The position numbers and the translations under genes were made by a program. Positions 1-7,780 of a DNA stretch of 64,000 nucleotides are shown here, piece by piece. A model generated the notes under the pieces. It was not told the DNA's origin, searched no databases, and saw nothing but the letters and a program-made list of their open reading frames with translations. The DNA comes from Streptomyces sp. SA15. GTDB lineage: Bacteria > Actinomycetota > Actinomycetes > Streptomycetales > Streptomycetaceae. Where the stretch lies: assembly GCF_002291145.1 (NCBI RefSeq), contig NZ_NTGE01000095.1, forward strand, positions 62,001-126,000, given 5' to 3'. The first letter of the stretch is position 1. Each line of letters starts with the position of its first letter.

Positions 1-1
1 C

Positions 2-112
2 GCCACGAACGTGTTCCGGCGCACACCGTCCGGCTGGAAGCTCTGGTCCCACCACGCCTCCCCGGTTCTGGCCGAAAACGACGAGGAGGAAGGCGACGAC
101 TCCCCGGCCTGA
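2..112 (+). CDS. NTF2/SnoaL-like family protein, C-terminal end only
   Basis: The window opens inside a gene; 36 codons and a TGA remain, reading ...NVFRRTPSGWKLWSHHASPV and then an acidic tail. The pattern 'FRRTPSGWKLWSHHASP' is the last beta strand of SnoaL/NTF2-fold proteins (nuclear transport factor 2 family). In Streptomyces such a gene commonly sits just before folB. The fold call is from the motif only; no substrate can be named. Confidence 0.65.
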   Translation, partial: ATNVFRRTPSGWKLWSHHASPVLAENDEEEGDDSPA

Positions 113-186
113 GTGGGTAGGCGACCCCATGGGCCACCCGCCCGCAGGGACCAAGAAGTGGTTGGAATCACGAACCCGTGGGTATG

Positions 187-211
187 GGCGGCTACCAGCC
201 CGTGAGCCGCC
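187..211. other. Small hairpin in the folB leader
   Basis: A 7-bp stem (GGCGGCT / AGCCGCC) with an 11-nt loop lies in the 264-bp gap between the NTF2-like gene and folB. It could be a weak terminator for the upstream gene or just a high-GC chance stem; there is no T-run. The rest of the gap shows no coding pattern I trust. Confidence 0.3.
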
Positions 212-376
212 GGATTCCCCAGGGGAAACGCAAGGTGAAACCTCCTGGCCCCGGCTCGGGCCCGCGCCCCCGTGGCCCGGCCCTGTCAGTGCCCGCAGGT
301 AGATTCGTTCGAGGTCGGTGTGCCGCCCGCACACGGTACGGACCGGCCGACACCGACGATTGCAGGAGTGATTCGC

Positions 377-736
377 GTGGATCGTGTCGCGCTGCGCGGC
401 CTGAAGGCCCGCGGGCACCACGGCGTGTTCCCCAAGGAGCGCGAGGAGGGCCAGACCTTCATCGTGGACCTCGTCGTGGGCCTGGACACCCGGCCGGCCG
501 CCGCCGACGACGACCTGGCGAAGACCGTGCACTACGGCATCGTGGCGGAGGAGGTCGTGGCCGTCGTCGAGGGCGAGCCCGTCAACCTCATCGAGACGCT
601 CGCCGAGCGCATCGCCCAGGCCTGTCTGAAGCACGAAGGGGTCCAGGAGATCGAGGTCTGCGTCCACAAACCCGACGCGCCGATCACAGTCCCCTTCGAC
701 GACGTGACCGTCACCATCACCCGGAGCCGAGTATGA
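377..736 (+). CDS. folB: Dihydroneopterin aldolase
   Basis: FolB converts 7,8-dihydroneopterin to 6-hydroxymethyl-7,8-dihydropterin and glycolaldehyde in cytoplasmic folate synthesis. The 119-residue product matches the family's usual length. It begins VDRVALRGLKARGHHGVFP..EREEGQ, the conserved pterin-binding N-terminus, and has the C-terminal 'HKPDAP' lysine motif. The start is GTG at 377 because AGGAG lies 8 nt upstream; the longer in-frame extension has no ribosome site. Its stop overlaps the folK ATG (ATGA), implying translational coupling of consecutive pathway steps. Confidence 0.95.
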   Translation: MDRVALRGLKARGHHGVFPKEREEGQTFIVDLVVGLDTRPAAADDDLAKTVHYGIVAEEVVAVVEGEPVNLIETLAERIAQACLKHEGVQEIEVCVHKPDAPITVPFDDVTVTITRSRV

Positions 737-1344
737 CCGCGTTCTTCACCGAGGGTCAGAGCGACCCGACCGTACAGCCGGTACCCGCCTCCGTCGTCGA
801 GAAGGTCGATGCCGCCGATACCACCCTCCACAACCCGCAGTGGGCCGTGATCTCCCTCGGCTCCAACCTCGGCAACCGCCTGGAAACCCTCCAGGGAGCC
901 ATCGACGCCCTCGAGGACACGCCGGGCCTCCGCATCAAGGCGGTCTCCCCGGTGTACGAGACGGAGCCGTGGGGCGTCGAGCCCGGCAGCCAGCCGTCGT
1001 ACTTCAACGCGGTTGTGCTGCTGAAGACCACCCTCCCCCCGTCCTCGCTCCTGGAGCGGGCACACGCGGTCGAGGAGGCCTTCCACCGGGTACGGGACGA
1101 GCGCTGGGGCGCGCGCACCCTCGACGTCGACATCGTCGCGTACGCCGACGTCGTCACCGACGATCCGCAGCTCACCCTCCCCCACCCGCGCGCCCACGAA
1201 CGCGCGTTCGTCCTCGTGCCCTGGCACGACCTGGAGCCCGAGGCGCAGTTGCCCGGACGCGGCGCGGTCGCCGATCTCCTCGACACCGTCACCCGCGACG
1301 GCATCGCTCCACGCAAGGACCTGGAACTCCGGCTGCCCGAGTAG
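733..1344 (+). CDS. folK: 2-amino-4-hydroxy-6-hydroxymethyldihydropteridine pyrophosphokinase (HPPK)
   Basis: HPPK transfers pyrophosphate from ATP to 6-hydroxymethyl-7,8-dihydropterin, the step after FolB. The 203-residue protein has SLGSNLGNR near residue 41, SPVYETEPWG, and the signature RWGARTLDVDIV with the Mg-binding DVD, followed by LPHPRAHERAFVLVP. About 35 residues precede the catalytic core, an extension common in actinomycetes. It starts inside the folB stop codon, so the two are coupled; DUF3180 follows 57 bp later on the same strand. Confidence 0.96.
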   Translation: MTAFFTEGQSDPTVQPVPASVVEKVDAADTTLHNPQWAVISLGSNLGNRLETLQGAIDALEDTPGLRIKAVSPVYETEPWGVEPGSQPSYFNAVVLLKTTLPPSSLLERAHAVEEAFHRVRDERWGARTLDVDIVAYADVVTDDPQLTLPHPRAHERAFVLVPWHDLEPEAQLPGRGAVADLLDTVTRDGIAPRKDLELRLPE

Positions 1345-1401
1345 CCGTTAAGGTCAAGACGACCACATTTCGTGGACCCTCGGGGGAGCTGAAGGGACAC
1401 C

Positions 1402-1890
1402 GTGAGAGAGCTGCGCATCAGGGTGCTGGCCGGCGTCTTCGTCGTCGCCGGCATCCTGTCCTGGGCGGGCGCCCGCCTGTGGAACTCGGTCGGGACCCTG
1501 CCCAGCGTCCCCCTGGCCGCCCCCATCGTCCTCGCCCTGATCGCGGTGGTCCTGCTGGCCACGGCGCTGTCGATCCGGGCCCGCCTCAAGGCCCAGCGCG
1601 AGCGGCGCCCCGAGGCGAAGGGCGTCGACCCCCTGATGGCGGCCCGCGCGGTCGTCTTCGGCCAGGCCAGCGCCCTGGTCGCCGCCCTCGTCTCCGGCAT
1701 GTACGGCGGCGCCGGCGTCTTCCTCCTGGAGTCCCTCGACATCCCCGCCCGCCGCGACCAGGCCATCTACGCCGGCTTCTCGGTCCTGGCCGGCATCGCC
1801 GTCATAGCGGCGGCCATCTTCCTGGAGCGCGTGTGCAAGCTCCCGGAGGACGACGAACACAACGGCGCGGGGGCGGCTCCGGCGGCCTGA
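1402..1890 (+). CDS. DUF3180 family membrane protein
   Basis: A 162-residue integral membrane protein with about four hydrophobic segments: roughly 8-28, 36-56, 84-108 and 121-141. It has a charged central loop (RARLKAQRERRPEAKG) and an acidic C-terminus. DUF3180 proteins follow folK throughout actinobacteria but have no established function. The GTG start has AAGGGA 5-8 nt upstream. The gene ends 12 bp from the stop of the convergent endonuclease gene, a very tight junction with no visible terminator. Confidence 0.85.
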   Translation: MRELRIRVLAGVFVVAGILSWAGARLWNSVGTLPSVPLAAPIVLALIAVVLLATALSIRARLKAQRERRPEAKGVDPLMAARAVVFGQASALVAALVSGMYGGAGVFLLESLDIPARRDQAIYAGFSVLAGIAVIAAAIFLERVCKLPEDDEHNGAGAAPAA

Positions 1891-1902
1891 TCATCGCCGG
1901 GC

Positions 1903-2895
1903 TCACCAGGGCTGGCGGGCGAGGTGACCGCTGACCAGGAAGCCGGGGTGGGGGTCGAGGCGGTAGCTGTAGAGGGTGAACGGCTTGGCGCCCTCGGCTC
2001 TGCGAAGGCGGACGTCGCGCACCTCGACCCAGCTGGACTCGTCCGGTTCCAAGGGGTGGTACTGGGGCTGAAAGGTACCTCGCGCTTTCCAACGGTCGGT
2101 GACGACGAGGGCGGAGGCCGATCCCTTCGGGCGCGGAGTGAACCTCGCGCCGATGATCCCCGCCAGCTCCTCCAGGAACGGCACGTTGCTGCTGACCACA
2201 GTGCGCCCGTCCCACTTCTTGTGGCGGAAGCCATCTCCTTCGATGTATCCGTCCAGAAAGCCGTCGAAGGTGTCGATGTCGCGGAGGACCACGCGCGGAA
2301 ACCGCTGCCGCATGTGATGCGCGTCACCTCCCACATACTGCCGCATCGCATCGGCCAGGTACGACGAAACAACCCGCACACGAAAGCCCGGGACGTCTCG
2401 CTTGAGGTACCCGGAGGGTCGCGTTACCGGTTCCAGCTGAGCCGGCAGTCCAGTCGCCTTGGTCAGGCACTCGGCGTACCGCGCGGCGAAGTCCTCCTCA
2501 TTGACGACGAGGGATACGCAGTTCTTGCCGACCGTACCGTCTGCGCATGTGGCCCCGACAAAGTAGCCGAACTCGTAGCCGGGCCGGATCGTCAGCCGCT
2601 CTCGGCACAGCTTCTTCGTATGCGTCCAGGCGAGCATGCACCCTCCCCCCTCCACCGCGGGCACCCAGCCATCCGGGGTGCTCAGCTCCTGTTTCGCGGC
2701 CACAGTGAACGTCACGCGATCGGTCACCACATCCACGACTTCACGCGCCTTGACCGCCGTCATCTCAACGACGGTCGTCTGCACAGTCCGCGTACCGTCC
2801 AGGCTCCAGAGCTTGGAGCCCACTTCAACGTTCCTGGCCTGCCGGTATCCTCCGACGACGCTCACCAGTTGCTTGCTGGGCAGCCCATACCCCAC
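1903..2895 (-). CDS. Free-standing LAGLIDADG homing endonuclease with degenerate intein (Hint) ends
   Basis: This 330-residue protein has two LAGLIDADG helices: FGYFVGATCADGT (109-121, Asp119) and DGFLDGYIEGDG (211-222, Asp221). The flanks look like an intein. NVEVGSKLWSLDG (22-34) resembles Hint block A, FTVAAKQELSTPDGWV (63-78) resembles block B, and LYSYRLDPHPGFLVSG (308-323) resembles blocks F/G. The splicing residues are missing: there is no N-terminal Cys/Ser, the block-B TxxH is TVAAK, and the C-terminal His-Asn is RQPW-stop. It therefore should not splice and stands alone, with GTG start and AAGGGGG 6 nt upstream. It lies 69 bp after folE on the same strand and 12 bp from DUF3180. I infer a nuclease targeting a nearby sequence, probably folE. 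Confidence 0.8.
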   Translation of the reverse strand: MGYGLPSKQLVSVVGGYRQARNVEVGSKLWSLDGTRTVQTTVVEMTAVKAREVVDVVTDRVTFTVAAKQELSTPDGWVPAVEGGGCMLAWTHTKKLCRERLTIRPGYEFGYFVGATCADGTVGKNCVSLVVNEEDFAARYAECLTKATGLPAQLEPVTRPSGYLKRDVPGFRVRVVSSYLADAMRQYVGGDAHHMRQRFPRVVLRDIDTFDGFLDGYIEGDGFRHKKWDGRTVVSSNVPFLEELAGIIGARFTPRPKGSASALVVTDRWKARGTFQPQYHPLEPDESSWVEVRDVRLRRAEGAKPFTLYSYRLDPHPGFLVSGHLARQPW

Positions 2896-2904
2896 CGCGA
2901 TCCC

Positions 2905-2936
2905 CCTTGATCAGCGATCAACTCCACTGATCAAGG
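2905..2936. promoter_or_regulatory. Perfect 10-bp inverted repeat before the endonuclease gene
   Basis: CCTTGATCAG and CTGATCAAGG are separated by 12 nt containing a third GATC. The repeat lies between the folE stop and the endonuclease start and includes part of the endonuclease ribosome site. It could be a hairpin that limits read-through from folE, an operator, or an RNA structure hiding the ribosome site. No T-run follows. Confidence 0.5.
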
Positions 2937-2964
2937 ACCGTATCGGGCACCACTGACAATCGGG

Positions 2965-3570
2965 TCAGCGCGCCAGTATCAGGCTCATTGCCTCGGCCCG
3001 GGTCGTAGCATCCCGAAGCTGACCTCGCACCGCCGACGTCGTGGTCTTGGCGCCCGGCTTGCGGATTCCGCGCACCGACATGCACATGTGCTCGGCCTCG
3101 ATGACGACGATCACGCCACGCGCCTCCAGAATCCGCATCAGGGAGTCGGCGATCTGCGTGGTGAGTCGTTCCTGCACCTGCAGACGACGGGCAAACACCT
3201 CCACCAGACGCGCCAGCTTCGACAGGCCAGTAATCTTGCCCGTTTCTGACGGAATGTACCCAACGTGAGCTACGCCATGAAATGGCAACATATGATGTTC
3301 ACAGAGGCTTACGATCTCAATGTCCTTCACCAGGACCATCTCATCGTGCCCGATATCGAACGTGGTCGTCAGGACATCCTCAGGCTGCTGCGTATGCCCC
3401 GCCATGAGTTCGCGATACGCCCGCGCCACCCGCGCCGGAGTCTCCAGGAGGCCCTCGCGGTCGGGGTCCTCGCCGACCGCGATCAGCAGTTCGCGTACGG
3501 CGTTCTCGGCACGCTTCTCGTCGAATTCGCCGATGGGGCCCTCGCCGTCCAGCGTCACGGGGTCGGTCAT
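2965..3570 (-). CDS. folE: GTP cyclohydrolase I
   Basis: FolE makes 7,8-dihydroneopterin triphosphate from GTP, the first folate step. The 201-residue protein has zinc ligands Cys90 and His93 (CEHHMLPFHG) and Cys163 (HMCMS), plus GKITGLSKLARLV and GAKTTTSAVRG. Codon use is odd. Codons 82-115 (3226-3327), around CEHH, contain 17 A/T-ending codons of 34 (tgt, cat, ttt, cca, att, gtt, tca), whereas the first 50 codons contain 5. The residues there also read IEIVSLCEHHMLP rather than the EVYSLCEHHLLP-like form I expect in relatives. The catalytic residues are intact, so the enzyme should work. The next gene downstream is the homing endonuclease. Confidence 0.97.
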   Translation of the reverse strand: MTDPVTLDGEGPIGEFDEKRAENAVRELLIAVGEDPDREGLLETPARVARAYRELMAGHTQQPEDVLTTTFDIGHDEMVLVKDIEIVSLCEHHMLPFHGVAHVGYIPSETGKITGLSKLARLVEVFARRLQVQERLTTQIADSLMRILEARGVIVVIEAEHMCMSVRGIRKPGAKTTTSAVRGQLRDATTRAEAMSLILAR

Positions 3571-3627
3571 GTGGTGCCTCTGTTCCTAGGTGTCCCGCAT
3601 GCGGTGTCCTGCATGCGCATACGACAG

Positions 3628-3665
3628 TGCCGCGCCCCCCAGGGTAAGACCAGGGGGGCGCGGCA
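3628..3665 (-). terminator. Terminator of ftsH
   Basis: A perfect 13-bp G+C stem (TGCCGCGCCCCCC / GGGGGGCGCGGCA, 12-nt loop) lies 38 bp after the ftsH stop and before the folE promoter region. There is no T-run, as is usual for Streptomyces terminators. Confidence 0.7.
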
Positions 3666-3703
3666 TGAATTCCGGGCCTGTTGAGGCCTCAGAGGCCAGG
3701 AGA

Positions 3704-5743
3704 TCAGCTCTCCGGGCGCTCCTCGGGGGCCGGTTCCGTCGCCGGGGACGGCTCCGCCGCGGTGGCCTTCGCGGTGGTGATCGCCGGCGTCGCACCGTTG
3801 GCGCCGTTCGTCAGTGCGAGCTCCTTGGGGGAGAGCACCGGCGGACGGGTGGACGGTGTACGACGGGACGAGCCGGTCCACGCGGGCCGCGGGGGGCGCT
3901 TGACGATGGGGGCGAAGATCTCGGCGATCTCCTCCTTGCCCAGCGTCTCCTTCTCCAGCAGCTGAAGCACCAGGTTGTCGAGGACGTCGCGGTTCTCGAC
4001 CAGGATCTCCCAGGCCTCGTTGTGCGCGTTCTCGATGAGCTTCTTGACCTCTTCGTCGACCAGCGCGGCGACCTCTTCCGAGTAGTCGCGCTGGTGAGCC
4101 ATCTCACGTCCGAGGAACGGCTCGGTGTTGTCGCCACCGAACTTGATGGCACCCAGGCGCTCGGTCATGCCGTACTGCGTGACCATCGCGCGGGCCGTGG
4201 CCGTGGCCTTCTCGATGTCGTTCGCCGCGCCCGTGGTCGGGTCGTGGAAGACCAGCTCCTCGGCCGCTCGGCCGCCCAGCATGTACGCGAGCTGGTCGAG
4301 CATCTCGTTGCGCGTGGTCGAGTACTTGTCCTCGTCCGGCAGGACCATCGTGTAGCCGAGGGCCCGGCCTCTCGACAGGATCGTGATCTTGTGGACCGGA
4401 TCGGAGTTCGGTGAGGCCGCCGCGACCAGGGCGTGACCGCCCTCGTGGTACGCGGTGATCTTCTTCTCCTTGTCCGACATGATCCGGGTCCGCTTCTGCG
4501 GGCCCGCCACGACTCGGTCGATGGCCTCGTCGAGCATGTGGTTGTCGATGAGCTTCTTGTCCGAGCGGGCGGTGAGCAGCGCGGCCTCGTTGAGGACGTT
4601 GCTCAGGTCCGCGCCGGTGAAGCCCGGCGTACGGCGGGCGACCGCCGACAGGTCGACGTCCGGAGCGACCGGCTTGCCCTTCTGGTGAACCTTGAGGATC
4701 TCCAGACGGCCCTGCATGTCCGGGCGGTCGACCGCGATCTGGCGGTCGAAGCGGCCGGGGCGCAGCAGCGCCGGGTCGAGGATGTCCGGGCGGTTCGTCG
4801 CGGCGATGAGAATCACACCGCCCTTGACGTCGAAGCCGTCCATCTCGACGAGGAGCTGGTTCAGGGTCTGCTCGCGCTCGTCGTGACCGCCGCCGAGGCC
4901 GGCGCCGCGATGGCGGCCGACCGCGTCGATCTCGTCGACGAAGACGATCGCCGGGGCGTTCGCCTTGGCCTGCTCGAACAGGTCACGGACTCGGGAGGCA
5001 CCGACACCGACGAACATCTCGACGAAGTCGGAACCGGAGATCGAGTAGAAGGGGACGCCGGCCTCGCCCGCGACGGCGCGCGCCAGCAGGGTCTTGCCGG
5101 TGCCGGGAGGGCCGTACAGCAGTACGCCCTTGGGGATCTTCGCCCCGACGGCCTGGAACTTCGCCGGTTCCTGGAGGAACTCCTTGATCTCGTGCAGCTC
5201 CTCGACGGCCTCGTCCGAGCCTGCGACGTCCGAGAACGTCGTCTTCGGGGTGTCCTTGGTGATGAGCTTCGCCTTGGACTTCCCGAAGTTCATGACCCGG
5301 GAGCCGCCGCCCTGCATCTGGTTCATCAGGAACAGGAAGACGACCACGATGAGGACGAAGGGGAGCAGGGACAGCAGGATCCCGACGAAGGCGTTCTGCT
5401 TCGTCGGCGAAACCGTGTAGCCGTCCGGGATCTGCTTGTCCTGGTACTTGTTCTGCAGGGTGCCGGCGATGGTCACACCCTGGTCGCCGATGTAGCTCGC
5501 CTGGATCTTCGAGCTGCCCTCGATCTTTACGCCGTCCTTGAGCTGGACCTTGATGGTCTGCTCGTCGCCGGTGGTCAGCTTGGCCGATTCGACCCTGTTG
5601 TTATTGATCGCCTGGACGACCTGGCCGGTGTCCACCGTCTTGTAGCCGCCGGACGAGCCGACGACCTGCATCAACACGACCACGGCAAGGACGGCCAGCA
5701 CGATCCACATGACCGGCCCACGGAAGTATCGCTTCACGTCCAT
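3704..5743 (-). CDS. ftsH: ATP-dependent zinc metalloprotease FtsH
   Basis: A membrane-anchored AAA+ protease that degrades membrane and regulatory proteins. From Met at 5743 it is 679 residues. TM1 is about 10-30 and TM2 about 118-140 with an external domain between. Walker A GPPGTGKT is at 211-218, Walker B VFVDEID at 267-273, and the arginine-finger region ATNRPDILDPALLRPGRFDR at 315-334. The zinc site HEGGH is at 433-437. The C-terminus is a Pro/Thr/Ala-rich tail. MDVKRYFRGPVMW is the usual actinomycete N-terminus; an alternative ATG at 5779 would add 12 residues. No strong ribosome site precedes either. Confidence 0.97.
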   Translation of the reverse strand: MDVKRYFRGPVMWIVLAVLAVVVLMQVVGSSGGYKTVDTGQVVQAINNNRVESAKLTTGDEQTIKVQLKDGVKIEGSSKIQASYIGDQGVTIAGTLQNKYQDKQIPDGYTVSPTKQNAFVGILLSLLPFVLIVVVFLFLMNQMQGGGSRVMNFGKSKAKLITKDTPKTTFSDVAGSDEAVEELHEIKEFLQEPAKFQAVGAKIPKGVLLYGPPGTGKTLLARAVAGEAGVPFYSISGSDFVEMFVGVGASRVRDLFEQAKANAPAIVFVDEIDAVGRHRGAGLGGGHDEREQTLNQLLVEMDGFDVKGGVILIAATNRPDILDPALLRPGRFDRQIAVDRPDMQGRLEILKVHQKGKPVAPDVDLSAVARRTPGFTGADLSNVLNEAALLTARSDKKLIDNHMLDEAIDRVVAGPQKRTRIMSDKEKKITAYHEGGHALVAAASPNSDPVHKITILSRGRALGYTMVLPDEDKYSTTRNEMLDQLAYMLGGRAAEELVFHDPTTGAANDIEKATATARAMVTQYGMTERLGAIKFGGDNTEPFLGREMAHQRDYSEEVAALVDEEVKKLIENAHNEAWEILVENRDVLDNLVLQLLEKETLGKEEIAEIFAPIVKRPPRPAWTGSSRRTPSTRPPVLSPKELALTNGANGATPAITTAKATAAEPSPATEPAPEERPES

Positions 5744-5926
5744 CCATACGGAGCGGTGCCGCCCCGTCCCTCCTGCCATAGTGAGTTTGATAAGACAGTT
5801 CTTCTGACGGTACCCCAGCTTTGGCGCGCGAATTCGCGCGGGACGGCTGGCAAACCCGTCTGCACGCTTCAACGGCGCGGGACCCGCAGGGGTTCCCGAT
5901 CTTCGTACAGCGCCTGGCCCTTTGGG

Positions 5927-6487
5927 TCAGCCGCCGTAGACGTGGGGCGCGAGCGTACCGACGAACGGGAGGTTGCGGTACTTCTCGGCGTAGTCGAGTC
6001 CGTACCCGACGACGAACTCGTTGGGGATGTCGAAGCCGACCCACTCGACGTCGATGGCGACCTTGGCTGCCTCGGGCTTGCGCAACAGGGTGCACACCTT
6101 CAGGGAGGCGGGCTCGCGCGAGCCGAGGTTGGAGATCAGCCAGGACAGGGTCAGGCCGGAGTCGATGATGTCCTCGACGATCAGGACGTGCTTGCCCTTG
6201 ATGTCGGTGTCGAGGTCCTTGAGGATCCGCACGACGCCGGAGGACTGGGTGCCCGCGCCGTAGGAGGACACCGCCATCCAGTCCATGGTGACGGGGGTGG
6301 ACAGCGCCCGGGCCAGGTCTGCCATGACCATCACCGCGCCCTTGAGGACGCCGACGATCAGCAGGTCCTTGCCCGCGTACTCCGCGTCGATCTTCGCGGC
6401 CAGCTCGGCCAGCTTCGCGTCGATCTCTTCCTTGGTGATGAGCACCTGCTTGAGGTCGGCACCCATGTCTTTCGCGTCCACCCGCAT
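5927..6487 (-). CDS. hpt: Hypoxanthine phosphoribosyltransferase
   Basis: This enzyme salvages hypoxanthine and guanine with PRPP to IMP and GMP. The protein is about 186 residues. It shows the PRPP loop VLIVEDIIDSGLTLSWL (about 100-116), the loop SSYGAGTQSSG and the C-terminal base-binding WVGFDIPNEFVVGYGLDYAEKYRNLP. It lies between tilS and ftsH on the same strand, the conserved tilS-hpt-ftsH order. GTG at 6490 and ATG at 6487 are adjacent possible starts; I chose the ATG (MRVDAKDMG). Confidence 0.96.
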   Translation of the reverse strand: MRVDAKDMGADLKQVLITKEEIDAKLAELAAKIDAEYAGKDLLIVGVLKGAVMVMADLARALSTPVTMDWMAVSSYGAGTQSSGVVRILKDLDTDIKGKHVLIVEDIIDSGLTLSWLISNLGSREPASLKVCTLLRKPEAAKVAIDVEWVGFDIPNEFVVGYGLDYAEKYRNLPFVGTLAPHVYGG

Positions 6488-6547
6488 CACTTTCGGTCGT
6501 CCCGCACTTACGGCCCTGCACTACGGCCCTCGGCAGGCCCGCCGGAT

Positions 6548-7588
6548 TCAGCCTTGCCGAATCACCAGTCTGCCACCCTGCCGCTGGGCGACGACTTTGC
6601 CCGGGAGATTGATGGCCCCCTGACCGCGCCAGCCGGTGATCAGCCGGTCGACTTCCTCGAGGTGACGGGCGAAGAGGGAGCCCGCGGGGGCGCCGGCCTC
6701 GATGGCGGCGCGGCGCAGGATGCGGCGGCGTACGGCGGGCGGCAGGGCGTAGAGCTTGGCGCACTCCAGGAGGCCGGCGGCGTCGCGTACGGAGGCCTCG
6801 GCCTGGCGGGCCCAGGTGTCGAGGGCGTCGGCGTCGTCGCGGGAGAGCTGAGCCGTGCGGGCGAGGGCTTCGACGACGCCCTTGCCGAGCGCCTTCTCCA
6901 GGGCGGGCAGGCCCTCGTGGCGCAGGCGGGACCTCGTGTACGCGGGGTCGGCGTTGTGGGGGTCGTCCCAGACGGGCAGGGACTGGACCATGCAGGCCTT
7001 GCGGGCGGTCTGCCGGTCGACTGAGAGGAAGGGGCGCCGGTAACGGCCGTCGGCCCCCGAGACCGCGGCCATGCCGGACAGGGAGCGGATGCCGGAGCCG
7101 CGGGCGAGGCCGAGCAGCACGGTCTCGGCCTGGTCGTCGCGGGTGTGGCCGAGCAGGACGGCGATGGCGCCGTGCCGGACGGCCATGGCGTCGAGGGCGG
7201 TGTACCGGGCGTCGCGGGCGGCGGCCTCGGGCCCGCCTTCGCGGCCGACGGTCACGGCGGTGGACTCGACCGGGTCGAGGCCGAGTTCGCGCAGGCGCAG
7301 GACGACTTCCTCGGCGCGCAGGTCGGAGCCGGGCTGCAGGCCGTGGTCGACGGTGACGCCGCCGGCGCGGATGCCCAGCTTGGGGGCCTCGAAGGCGAGG
7401 GCTGAGGCCAGGGCCATGGAGTCGGCGCCGCCGGAGCACGCCACGAGCACGAGCGGCGACGACGGGCGCTCGTGCGGGGTCTGCCCGGGGGACGGTGGGG
7501 TGGGCTGGGAGTTCTGCTCGGTGAGGATGTCGTGGAGGACGCGGCGGACCGCCAGGCGTATCGCCGCGACCGCAGGATGGGGACCCAT
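6548..7588 (-). CDS. tilS: tRNA(Ile)-lysidine synthase
   Basis: TilS attaches lysine to C34 of tRNA-Ile(CAU), changing its reading from AUG to AUA. The 346-residue protein has the PP-loop CSGGADSMAL at 51-60, the VTVDHGLQPGS strand, GHTRDDQAETVLL, and RRPFLSVDRQTARKAC followed by VWDDPHNADPAYTRSRLR. An N-terminal stretch of about 45 residues precedes the PP-loop. hpt follows 60 bp downstream, so the two probably form one transcript. Confidence 0.95.
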   Translation of the reverse strand: MGPHPAVAAIRLAVRRVLHDILTEQNSQPTPPSPGQTPHERPSSPLVLVACSGGADSMALASALAFEAPKLGIRAGGVTVDHGLQPGSDLRAEEVVLRLRELGLDPVESTAVTVGREGGPEAAARDARYTALDAMAVRHGAIAVLLGHTRDDQAETVLLGLARGSGIRSLSGMAAVSGADGRYRRPFLSVDRQTARKACMVQSLPVWDDPHNADPAYTRSRLRHEGLPALEKALGKGVVEALARTAQLSRDDADALDTWARQAEASVRDAAGLLECAKLYALPPAVRRRILRRAAIEAGAPAGSLFARHLEEVDRLITGWRGQGAINLPGKVVAQRQGGRLVIRQG

Positions 7589-7780
7589 GTCCGGTTCCCT
7601 TCATGAAGTTGTCGGGGGTGAGCCCGAGCTCGGTCACTCAGAGTGTGTAGATGGTGACAGAACCGGGCCGTTCCCCGAGCATTGCACGCCTACCCATGCC
7701 TCACGGTCCCTCGGACGGGTGATTGAAGGGGCGTTCGCCTGCCGTCGGCCGGATTCGTTTCACAACCTCCGCACCCCCGT

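Noticed and set aside
178..1344. A 388-codon frame covering folB and folK
   Set aside because: Its first half is an Arg/Pro/Gly-rich shadow of folB in another frame; only the folK part from 733 is real.
1924..2910. Plus-strand frame opposite the homing endonuclease
   Set aside because: No family pattern or ribosome site; the minus-strand frame carries two LAGLIDADG motifs and intein-like ends.
5825..5840. Perfect 16-bp palindrome CGCGCGAATTCGCGCG between hpt and ftsH
   Set aside because: No loop or matching partner; it may be chance in GC-rich DNA and I cannot link it to a regulator.
4433..7024. 863-codon plus-strand frame across ftsH, hpt and tilS
   Set aside because: Antisense shadow, Asp/Val/Leu-rich, of three well-supported minus-strand genes.
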